From the NCBI GenBank assembly GCA_027061865.1, contig JAMOVZ010000313.1:1-6464 (forward strand): DNA of 6,464 bases. Reading direction: 5' to 3'. Source of the DNA: Desulfobacterales bacterium. Its GTDB lineage: Bacteria; Desulfobacterota; DSM-4660; Desulfatiglandales; Desulfatiglandaceae. Each line of letters opens with the position of its first letter. Position 1 is the first letter of the stretch. The notes below the pieces were generated by a model. It was not told the DNA's origin, ran no database searches, and saw only the letters and a list, made by a program, of their open reading frames with translations. This document shows positions 1 to 5,338 of the stretch, piece by piece. The translations under genes were made by a program, and so were the position numbers.

Positions 1-1121
1 GCCAGGTGGTGGGGTTTGGCGGCAGGGCCTTGGGCGATGAGATGCCCAAGTACTTGAACACCCCTGAAAGCCCCGTATTTCATAAGGGGGATGTGCTCTA
101 TGGGCTTCACAATTCCTACAAGCCCATAAGAGAGGCGGGCAGAGCCGTAGTGGTTGAGGGCTACATGGACCTATTGGCCCTCAAAGGCAATGGGATAGGC
201 GAGGTGGTGGCAACTTTGGGCACCGCCCTTACCGAACAGCATGTCCGGAGACTTAAAGGCTATGCCCCCGAAATAATAGTCGTATTTGATTCTGACGAGG
301 CTGGCAAAAAGGCGGTACTAAACAGTCTGCCCATCTTCCTCAACCAGGGGCTTGTGGGCAAGGCCGTTGTGCTCCCCGAGGGGCACGACCCTGACAGCTT
401 CGTAAACCAAGAAGGACCGCAGGAGTTTATAAAGCTCCTTGACTCTGCCGCTCCCATGTTTGATTTCTACCTTCACAGGGTCAGGGTTCGGGGGCAGGGC
501 GTGGAACAAAAGGTGCAGATCCTGAAGGAGATGCTTCCTTCCCTTGCTCAATTGAAGAGCTATACCATGCGTGCCGCCTATTTGAGGCAACTTTCTGAAG
601 CATTGGGCGTAGGGGAAGGCTCCCTGTGGGAGGAGCTCAAAGGCTATCAGAAAAAGGCCTCCGGGGGTAAAGTCCAGTCGGGCAGGCTCAAGGAGAAGAT
701 TTCGAGCGTAAAGAGCGTTACAAGGTATAACCGCGACATCCACTTTTTAAATCTTATAGTGCATCATGAGGAGGCACGGTACAGGCTGTCCAAGACGGAG
801 TGGCCCTTGCTGCTCTCTGACCCTGTGATGGAAAAGGTTGCCAGAGCCTTATTTCAAATAGGGGAGGGTAGTGGGGACAAGTGGCTTGAAAGGGTGCTGG
901 ACTCGCTACAAGACCCTGAGGCAGAAAGGGAATTGAGGGAGATCCTGGTGATGCCCTCTTTTTACGGCCCTGAGGGGGTTGAGACCGCTGTCAGGGAGTT
1001 CGAAGACAAGATAGAGGAGATAAAGGTGGCCTCTCTCATCAAAGAGGCCAAGGCACGGGGTGACATGGCAGCACTCAATGAGGCCCTGAAGATGAAGGCC
1101 CGGGCTGCCGGGCCCCATTGA
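1..1121 (+). CDS. dnaG: DNA primase DnaG, 3' part (N-terminus outside the window)
   Basis: DnaG makes the short RNA primers for lagging-strand synthesis and works with the replicative helicase DnaB at the fork. The reading frame is open from base 3, so the gene starts upstream; about 372 residues are visible and the N-terminal zinc-binding domain is missing. The first visible residues (VVGFGGRALGDEMPKYLN) belong to the primase catalytic core. The TOPRIM domain follows: EGYMD (its Glu codon at 156-158) and VVFDSDEAG (Asp codons at 288 and 294) supply the metal-binding acidic residues expected of a bacterial primase. LPEGHDPDSFV then closes the core. From about base 720 to the stop the protein is helical and poorly conserved in style, as expected for the DnaB-binding C-terminal domain. 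The TGA stop (1119-1121) lies 26 nt before rpoD, so the two genes are probably co-transcribed. Identification is secure. Confidence 0.97.
   Translation, partial: QVVGFGGRALGDEMPKYLNTPESPVFHKGDVLYGLHNSYKPIREAGRAVVVEGYMDLLALKGNGIGEVVATLGTALTEQHVRRLKGYAPEIIVVFDSDEAGKKAVLNSLPIFLNQGLVGKAVVLPEGHDPDSFVNQEGPQEFIKLLDSAAPMFDFYLHRVRVRGQGVEQKVQILKEMLPSLAQLKSYTMRAAYLRQLSEALGVGEGSLWEELKGYQKKASGGKVQSGRLKEKISSVKSVTRYNRDIHFLNLIVHHEEARYRLSKTEWPLLLSDPVMEKVARALFQIGEGSGDKWLERVLDSLQDPEAERELREILVMPSFYGPEGVETAVREFEDKIEEIKVASLIKEAKARGDMAALNEALKMKARAAGPH
1097..1114 (+). other. GC-only hairpin at the dnaG/rpoD junction
   Basis: GGCCCGG (1097-1103) and CCGGGCC (1108-1114) are perfect 7-bp arms around the 4-nt loop GCTG. 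The hairpin sits inside the last codons of dnaG, ends 4 nt before the stop codon and lies 18 nt before the rpoD ribosome binding site. No T-run follows, so it is not an ordinary intrinsic terminator. It could stabilise or mark a processed rpoD mRNA end, but it may simply reflect GC-rich coding sequence. Confidence 0.4.
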
Positions 1122-1132
1122 AACTAACCTTT

Positions 1133-1138
1133 AGGAGG
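1133..1138 (+). promoter_or_regulatory. Ribosome binding site that fixes the rpoD start
   Basis: AGGAGG, followed by two more G residues, ends 9 nt before the ATG at 1148. This near-perfect Shine-Dalgarno sequence shows that rpoD starts at 1148 and not at the in-frame TTG at 1118, which overlaps the dnaG stop codon and would place the AGGAGG inside the coding region. Confidence 0.9.
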
Positions 1139-1147
1139 GGGAACCCA

Positions 1148-2911
1148 ATGGCCAAGAACACGGATATGGTGAACCTCAAGCGGCTCATCGATATCGGTAA
1201 AAACAAGGGATACATAACTTATGAAGAGCTCAGCGACGATCTGCCCGAGGAGATGGTCTCCTCTGAGGAAGAACTCGATGACCTCATGATGATGTTTGAA
1301 GAGCTGGATATCATGGTCATCGACGAGGCGGCTAAGGAAGAGATCGAGAAGTCCAAAAGGCTCAAGAAGAGGCAAGCCAAGCTGGAGGCTAGAGCCACTC
1401 TCCGGGCGGAGAGTGCAGATACAGGAAGCAGGGTTTCTGATCCCGTGAAGATGTACCTAAAAGAGATGGGCTGCATTTCCCTGCTTACCCGGGAAGGTGA
1501 GGTGGAGATAGCAAAGCGTATAGAGGCTGGAGAGAAACAGGCCCTAAAGGCATTGCTCGACTGCTCCATTGGGGTGGAGCATATTATTGATCTAGGCCGC
1601 AAACTGGAAGCCGGCCAAGTCAAGCTCAAGGACGTGGTAAACGACCTGGAGGATGAGGACAGCCACGCCCAGATGGGCGAGAGGAAACAGGCGGTTATTC
1701 ACTTGATCAAGCAGGTTGAAGCGCTTTATGAAGAGAAGCGCATGCTTCGCCGTGAAATGATGAAGACCCGGATTTCTGAGGCCAAAAAGAAGAAACTTAC
1801 AGCCGAAATCGACAAAAAGACCGAGAAGATTCGTGAGCTCATCGAAAGTTTCCGTTTGGAAAAGAGGCAGCTCGACGAGATGGTCAAAAGGCTGCGCGCG
1901 ACTGTTAACCAGTTGGACGAGGCAGAAAAACAAATTGCTGACTGCATGGTCCGAGCAGGGGGAAAACCTGTTTCTTACTTGAAGAAGTGTTTTGCCAAGA
2001 TTCCCAAGAAGGCCTCTGACGAAGATATCATAACCCCGCTGAAAATGAAGAAGTCAGAGCTGCTGGAGATGAAGGCCAAGGTGGAGGAGGCCCAGGCGGT
2101 GCTTCGCGACTTCAAGGAGCGCACAGGAATGACTCCCAGGCAGTTGAAAGAGACCGTCAAGAAGGTTGAGCGGGGTCTTGAAAAGGCCAAACAGGCAAAG
2201 AGCGAGCTGATTGAGGCCAACTTGAGATTGGTTGTAAGTATTGCCAAGAAGTACACCAATAGGGGGCTCCAATTCCTGGACCTGATCCAGGAAGGCAACA
2301 TCGGTCTCATGAAGGCAGTTGACAAGTTCGAGTACCAGAGGGGATATAAATTCAGCACCTATGCCACATGGTGGATAAGGCAGGCCATTACAAGGGCCAT
2401 TGCCGACCAAGCCAGGACCATCAGGATACCTGTGCACATGATAGAGACCATCAATAAGCTCATCAGGACTTCACGCTATCTGGTCCAAGAACACGGAAGG
2501 GAGCCTACTCCAGAGGAGATAGCGGAAAAGATGGAATTCCCGCTGGAAAAGGTGAGAAAGGTCCTGAAGATCGCAAAGGAGCCCATTTCTCTGGAAACAC
2601 CCATTGGCGAGGAAGAAGACAGTCACCTGGGTGACTTTATTGAGGACAAGAAGGTCCTTTCTCCTGCTGATGCGGTCATCAACTTTGACTTGGCAGAGCA
2701 GACCCGCAAAGTGCTTGCCACCCTGACACCTCGTGAGGAAAAGGTCCTTCGTATGAGGTTCGGGATTGGGGAGAAGGCGGATCATACCTTGGAGGAAGTA
2801 GGCCGGGATTTTGATGTGACAAGGGAGAGGATAAGGCAGATTGAGGCCAAGGCCTTGAGAAAACTCCGCCATCCAAGCAGGAGCCGGAAGCTGAAGAGCT
2901 TTGTGGAGTAG
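1148..2911 (+). CDS. rpoD: Primary sigma factor RpoD (sigma-70)
   Basis: This housekeeping sigma factor directs RNA polymerase to -35/-10 promoters. At 587 residues it is close to the E. coli protein (613). Region 1.1 covers about residues 1-60 (LKRLIDIGKNKGYITYEELSD). Region 1.2 is near 97-130 (DPVKMYLKEMGCISLLTREGE). A charged, helical non-conserved region spans about 130-350, which distinguishes a primary sigma from shorter alternatives. Region 2 is near 352-430, with the -10 recognition and melting helix YKFSTYATWWIRQAITRAIA. Region 3 is near 431-510, including EEEDSHLGDFIED (sigma finger). Region 4 is near 523-587, with the -35 helix-turn-helix HTLEEVGRDFDVTRERIRQIE. All regions are intact. 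The gene follows dnaG after a 26-nt gap with no promoter visible in the gap, so it probably shares dnaG transcription, although promoters inside dnaG cannot be excluded. Identification is secure. Confidence 0.99.
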   Translation: MAKNTDMVNLKRLIDIGKNKGYITYEELSDDLPEEMVSSEEELDDLMMMFEELDIMVIDEAAKEEIEKSKRLKKRQAKLEARATLRAESADTGSRVSDPVKMYLKEMGCISLLTREGEVEIAKRIEAGEKQALKALLDCSIGVEHIIDLGRKLEAGQVKLKDVVNDLEDEDSHAQMGERKQAVIHLIKQVEALYEEKRMLRREMMKTRISEAKKKKLTAEIDKKTEKIRELIESFRLEKRQLDEMVKRLRATVNQLDEAEKQIADCMVRAGGKPVSYLKKCFAKIPKKASDEDIITPLKMKKSELLEMKAKVEEAQAVLRDFKERTGMTPRQLKETVKKVERGLEKAKQAKSELIEANLRLVVSIAKKYTNRGLQFLDLIQEGNIGLMKAVDKFEYQRGYKFSTYATWWIRQAITRAIADQARTIRIPVHMIETINKLIRTSRYLVQEHGREPTPEEIAEKMEFPLEKVRKVLKIAKEPISLETPIGEEEDSHLGDFIEDKKVLSPADAVINFDLAEQTRKVLATLTPREEKVLRMRFGIGEKADHTLEEVGRDFDVTRERIRQIEAKALRKLRHPSRSRKLKSFVE

Positions 2912-2931
2912 CGGGTCCGGCAGCTTTTTGC

Positions 2932-2967
2932 TTGACAAAACTTCGGAGTAGTTCCAAACTTTAATAT
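2932..2967 (+). promoter_or_regulatory. Probable promoter for the tRNA gene
   Basis: A perfect -35 hexamer TTGACA (2932-2937) begins 21 nt after the rpoD stop. The best -10 candidates, TTTAAT (2960-2965) and TAATAT (2962-2967), imply spacers of 22-24 nt, longer than the ideal 17. At the ideal distance only CAAACT is present. The -35 and its position just before a tRNA are good evidence. The -10 assignment is uncertain. Confidence 0.5.
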
Positions 2968-3067
2968 TGGGATTAAGGGGCCCATAGCTCAGTTGGAAGA
3001 GCCACCGGCTCATAACCGGTAGGTCCCTGGTTCGAGGCCAGGTGGGCCCACCAACAATTAATCCCAA
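2967..3067 (+). repeat. Inverted repeat enclosing the tRNA (leader/trailer stem)
   Basis: TTGGGATTAA (2967-2976) and TTAATCCCAA (3058-3067) are perfect 10-nt reverse complements. The first arm ends 1 nt before the tRNA 5' end, and the second begins 4 nt after its encoded CCA. In a transcript covering both arms, leader and trailer would form a 10-bp stem continuing outward from the acceptor stem. A transcript starting at the proposed tRNA promoter would contain only part of the left arm. Confidence 0.65.
2978..3053 (+). tRNA. tRNA with CAT anticodon, probably tRNA-Ile2 (lysidine-modified)
   Basis: A complete 76-nt cloverleaf is visible. The acceptor stem is GGGCCCA (2978-2984) with TGGGCCC (3043-3049). 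The D stem is GCTC/GAGC (2987-2990/2999-3002). The anticodon stem is ACCGG/CCGGT (3004-3008/3016-3020) with loop CTCATAA, anticodon CAT at 3011-3013. The T stem is CCTGG/CCAGG (3026-3030/3038-3042) with loop TTCGAGG. A73 is followed by an encoded CCA (3051-3053). The paired G1-C72 and the absence of three G-C pairs at the base of the anticodon stem rule out initiator tRNA. The acceptor pairs C4-G69 and C5-G68 are the ones described as identity elements for TilS, which converts C34 to lysidine so the tRNA reads AUA as isoleucine. That favours tRNA-Ile2 over elongator tRNA-Met, which annotation software often assigns to any CAT anticodon. The gene itself is certain; the amino-acid assignment is moderately so. 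Confidence 0.93.
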
Positions 3068-3115
3068 AGCAAAGGTACCCGACGAGATGAAACAGAGCTT
3101 GAGCATACAACCCTC

Positions 3116-3154
3116 TAAGGGGCGCACCGCCATCAGGTGCGCCCCTTAAATTTT
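3116..3154 (+). terminator. Intrinsic terminator after the tRNA
   Basis: TAAGGGGCGCACC (3116-3128) and GGTGCGCCCCTTA (3136-3148) form a perfect 13-bp stem around a 7-nt loop (GCCATCA). AA and four T residues follow (3151-3154). The stem is very stable but the T-run is short, so some read-through into the Nif3 gene 26 nt downstream is plausible. It ends the tRNA unit and probably any rpoD read-through. Confidence 0.85.
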
Positions 3155-3159
3155 GTCCT

Positions 3160-3165
3160 AGGAGG
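3160..3165 (+). promoter_or_regulatory. Ribosome binding site for the Nif3 gene, unusually far from the start
   Basis: AGGAGG is a full-strength Shine-Dalgarno sequence, but it lies 15 nt before the ATG at 3181, more than the usual 5-9 nt. No in-frame start codon lies closer to it, and the encoded N-terminus from 3181 matches the family, so the ATG stands despite the spacing. Confidence 0.65.
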
Positions 3166-3180
3166 GTTCAGACTTCCCAT

Positions 3181-3984
3181 ATGAAACCCCTGGTTAGAGA
3201 TATCTTGGAGGCGTTGGACAGGATTGCTCCAAAAGAACTAGCAGAGCAGTGGGACAACCCCGGTCTCCAAGTCGGTTCTCTGGATGCTCGGGTGGATAAG
3301 GTGCTTGTGGCTTTGGACCCATCACTGGCCACCCTTAAGGGAGCAATAGCGGAAAGGGCTCAACTCCTGCTCACCCATCATCCGTTAATAATCAAGCCCA
3401 TCACCAATATAGAGGCCGGCACTGGACCAGGTCCAGTGCTCTTTGAGGCCATTCGAGAAGGCGTATCCATAGTGAGTGTCCACACCAACCTGGATGCGGC
3501 CAAAGAAGGGGTCAATTACGTCTTGGCCAATCTCTTGGGCCTGGAGGGGGTCGAACCCTTGGTCCCTTCCCCTGGGGAAGGGGGGCTTGGGATGGGCAGG
3601 GTGGGTTTTTTGCCCAAGCCGCTCCCTTTTGAGGCCTTTATTGGAAATGTGAAGGGGATTTTCGGGGTCAAGGTGGCTCGGGTCGTGAATCCAAAGAAGG
3701 AGGAAGTCACAAGGGTGGCAGTTGTCGGCGGCTCTGGGGGTGACTTCATCCAAGCCGCCGTCTCCTCCGGGGCAGATGTTTTGTTTACGGGGGATCTGAA
3801 GTATCATCAGGCCCGAGAGGCCGAAGCCTCAGGCCTTACCGTAGTGGATGGAGGGCACTTTTCGACTGAAGTTGTTGCCATGGGTGCCCTTCGCGGCTCC
3901 TTTGAAAGGCTCTGTAACGAGTTGGGTTGGGAAATACAGGTCATTTTTTTTAACAGGGAGCAGGATCCTTTCTTGTTTGTTTGA
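3181..3984 (+). CDS. Nif3/YbgI-family dinuclear metal centre protein
   Basis: The family forms ring-shaped hexamers with a two-metal site in each subunit; its physiological reaction is not settled. Automatic annotation often calls it 'GTP cyclohydrolase 1 type 2', which I would not adopt from sequence alone. The 267 residues open with the typical VRDILEALDRIAPKELAEQWDNPGLQVG. The expected metal ligands are all present: the His pair in LLLTHHPLI (H66, H67), His and Asp in SVHTNLDAA (H101, D105), and His and Glu in DGGHFSTEV (H226, E230). The GGSGGDF turn (183-189) and FTGDLKYHQ (202-210) also fit. The length is that of the short E. coli YbgI form (247 residues), without the inserted PII-like domain of the long Gram-positive form of roughly 370 residues. 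The gene is followed after 27 nt by the zinc-ribbon gene, probably in one transcript. It is intact, with an ATG start. Confidence 0.95.
   Translation: MKPLVRDILEALDRIAPKELAEQWDNPGLQVGSLDARVDKVLVALDPSLATLKGAIAERAQLLLTHHPLIIKPITNIEAGTGPGPVLFEAIREGVSIVSVHTNLDAAKEGVNYVLANLLGLEGVEPLVPSPGEGGLGMGRVGFLPKPLPFEAFIGNVKGIFGVKVARVVNPKKEEVTRVAVVGGSGGDFIQAAVSSGADVLFTGDLKYHQAREAEASGLTVVDGGHFSTEVVAMGALRGSFERLCNELGWEIQVIFFNREQDPFLFV
3419..3439 (+). repeat. 21-bp near-perfect palindrome inside the Nif3 gene
   Basis: GCACTGGACC (3419-3428) and GGTCCAGTGC (3430-3439) are perfect 10-nt reverse complements around a single A. The site encodes the loop after the His-pair motif (around residues 80-86). It may be a chance result of codon choice in a Gly/Pro stretch or a protein-binding site within the gene. 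Confidence 0.5.
3564..3582 (+). repeat. 19-bp palindrome inside the Nif3 gene
   Basis: CCCTTCCCC (3564-3572) and GGGGAAGGG (3574-3582) are perfect 9-nt reverse complements around one T. They encode a Pro-Ser-Pro-Gly-Glu-Gly turn (around residues 128-134), so low-complexity codon use may account for the symmetry. Confidence 0.4.
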
Positions 3985-3998
3985 AAAATTTTTCTGGA

Positions 3999-4003
3999 GA
4001 GGT
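3999..4003 (+). promoter_or_regulatory. Ribosome binding site supporting a TTG start
   Basis: GAGGT (3999-4003), within a purine-rich stretch 3996-4010, lies 8 nt before the TTG at 4012. The next in-frame ATG (4141) would remove 43 residues that belong to the family's conserved coiled coil and has no comparable site, so TTG is preferred. Confidence 0.75.
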
Positions 4004-4011
4004 GGAGAAAA

Positions 4012-4758
4012 TTGCAAGAAAAGATAAAGGTCTTGATTCAACTTCAAGAGTGCGACAAGAGGATAGAGACGATCACCGAGAAGAAAAATGAGGGCCCTGC
4101 CAAGATAGAGGTCCTTCAGAGAAAGGTGGAAGAATTCCAAATGGAGCTTCAGGCAAAAAGGGAAGAACTGGAGCGGCTGAAAAAGGAGAAAAGGGATACA
4201 GAGCGGGAGATTGAGGACCTTGAGCAGAAAAGGAAAAAGAGCCAGGCAAAGCTTTCCAGCATCTCCTCAAACAAGGAATATAGGGCGGCCTTAAAGGAGA
4301 TAGATGATTTAGAGAGGGATAAGGGGCTGTTGGAGGAAAGGGCCCTGGAGTTAATGGAAGCGATCGAGGCCCTGGAGGAGGAGTGCAAGGGGCTGGAAAA
4401 GGAGCGCAAACAATTACAGCAAGAGTGCAAAAAGGAAGAAAAGGAAATCCTGAAACAGATGAAAAAGCTGGACCAAGAACTTGAGCAGCTGGAAAAGGAG
4501 AAAGGGCGGTTATGTGAGCAGATTGACCAGGGCCTCCTCAGGCATTATAATAATTTAAGGGGAAGAAAAGGGGGGCTTGCCATAAGCCCTGTAATAAAGG
4601 GGGTGTGCCAGACCTGTCACATGGGCATTCCTCCTCAGAAGTTTAATGAGCTCATCAGGGGGGATGACCTGATGAGCTGCCCTAACTGCAACCGTATCAT
4701 CTATTGGGGTGATGCAGAACATTTCAAAGATCTTACAACTTCTGCTTCAACTGATTAA
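4012..4758 (+). CDS. Coiled-coil protein with C-terminal C4 zinc ribbon (zf-RING_7 / CT398-FlgZ type)
   Basis: The 248-residue protein is almost entirely charged helix from about 1 to 175, with Lys/Glu/Leu heptads typical of a long antiparallel coiled coil. It contains the family signature SSNKEYRAALKEID (85-98). A small zinc ribbon follows: CQTC (199-202) and CPNC (223-226) supply the four Cys ligands, with MGIPPQKFNEL between them. There is no signal peptide or membrane segment, so it is cytoplasmic. Related proteins include Chlamydia CT398 and Helicobacter HP0958 (FlgZ), which have been linked to RpoN, secretion or flagellar assembly and, for HP0958, RNA binding. Whether any of these roles applies here is unknown. 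The gene follows the Nif3 gene by 27 nt, suggesting a shared transcript, and ends 57 nt before rnpB. The start codon is TTG. Family assignment is strong, function is not. Confidence 0.92.
   Translation: MQEKIKVLIQLQECDKRIETITEKKNEGPAKIEVLQRKVEEFQMELQAKREELERLKKEKRDTEREIEDLEQKRKKSQAKLSSISSNKEYRAALKEIDDLERDKGLLEERALELMEAIEALEEECKGLEKERKQLQQECKKEEKEILKQMKKLDQELEQLEKEKGRLCEQIDQGLLRHYNNLRGRKGGLAISPVIKGVCQTCHMGIPPQKFNELIRGDDLMSCPNCNRIIYWGDAEHFKDLTTSASTD
4649..4678 (+). repeat. 11-bp inverted repeat in the zinc-ribbon coding region
   Basis: AGCTCATCAGG (4649-4659) and CCTGATGAGCT (4668-4678) are perfect reverse complements around an 8-nt loop. The hairpin lies between the codons for the two CxxC knuckles. 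No T-run follows, so it is not a terminator. Its role, if any, is unknown. Confidence 0.5.
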
Positions 4759-4774
4759 TACTGATAAAAGTATC

Positions 4775-4802
4775 TTCAGCCAGTGGTTCTTTAACATATA
4801 GT
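4775..4802 (+). promoter_or_regulatory. Probable rnpB promoter
   Basis: TATAGT (4797-4802) matches the -10 consensus in five of six positions. A weak -35, TTCAGC (4775-4780), lies 16 nt upstream. Transcription would begin near 4809, a few nucleotides before the P1 helix of the RNase P RNA (4816). Position and -10 are good; the -35 is poor. Confidence 0.55.
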
Positions 4803-4843
4803 GGTTAACTTTAAAGGGGATGCCAGAGTAGGACAGATGGCCG

Positions 4844-4950
4844 CCCGGCACTCAACTGCTGGACAGGGCTCTGCTGACTGATTTCTGCCTTTGTCTGGGA
4901 GCTTATGCGGGAATTTTTCAGGGAGTTCTGCCTAGGAGTTGAGTGCCGGG
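4844..4950 (+). repeat. Enlarged P3 arm of RNase P RNA, closed by a 14-bp inverted repeat
   Basis: CCCGGCACTCAACT (4844-4857) pairs perfectly with AGTTGAGTGCCGGG (4937-4950). The 79-nt interior is irregular, with only weak internal pairing (for example GACAGGGC near 4862 with GCCTTTGTC near 4889). P3 is normally variable in length, but this arm is well over twice the E. coli one. Its basal 13 bp also occur in the P19 arm. Confidence 0.85.
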
Positions 4951-5240
4951 AGGAAAGTCCGGGCTCCACAGGACAAGGTGCTGGGTAACGCCCAGTCCCG
5001 GCGACGGGAAGGAAAGTGCCACAGAAAGGAGACCGCCAGGCCTCGGGCCCAGAGCCCGGTGCTTGGTAAGGGTGAAAGGGTGAGGTAAGAGCTCACCAGT
5101 CCTGCCGGTGACGGCAGGAGCTAGGCAAACCCCACCTGGAGCAAGACCAAATAGGGGAACGTCTGAGGGTGGTCCGCCCGAGTTCCCGGGTAGGTCGCTT
5201 GACCCCGGTGGTAACACCGGGGCTAGATGAATGGCCATCG

Positions 5241-5318
5241 CCCGGCACTCAACCTTGAGTGGGTGCTTAGGTGCAAGAGCTGTCACACCTACTATTTTGG
5301 TGAGGGTTGAGTGCCGGG
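5241..5318 (+). repeat. P19 arm of RNase P RNA, closed by the same repeat as P3
   Basis: CCCGGCACTCAACC (5241-5254) pairs perfectly with GGTTGAGTGCCGGG (5305-5318). It sits between the 3' strand of P2 and the 3' strand of P4, the position of the optional helix P19. The interior contains a TAGGTG/CACCTA hairpin. Thirteen base pairs are identical to P3 on both strands, and the interiors show no similarity. Confidence 0.85.
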
Positions 5319-5338
5319 AACAGAACCCGGCTTATGGA

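Noticed and set aside
1118..1147. In-frame TTG at 1118 as the rpoD start, overlapping the dnaG stop
   Set aside because: It adds ten residues (MKLTFRRGNP) encoded by the ribosome binding site itself. The ATG at 1148 has AGGAGG at 9-nt spacing and gives the expected N-terminus.
2883..2929. Possible rpoD terminator: GCCGGA (2883-2888) with TCCGGC (2916-2921) followed by TTTTT
   Set aside because: The stem is only 6 bp, encloses 27 nt and is separated from the T-run by AGC. The stem also begins inside the coding region. It is too weak to annotate.
2471..3133. 220-codon open frame on the minus strand
   Set aside because: It runs antisense through rpoD, the tRNA and the terminator, has no recognisable domain and is explained by rpoD codon composition.
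4758..4773. ATACT/AGTAT inverted repeat after the zinc-ribbon stop as a terminator
   Set aside because: It has five A/T-rich base pairs and no T-run. It is too weak, and read-through into rnpB or promoter overlap is just as likely.
4918..5286. 122-codon open frame on the minus strand
   Set aside because: It is wholly inside the RNase P RNA gene and encodes a low-complexity Pro/Gly/Leu-rich sequence, a by-product of structured RNA.
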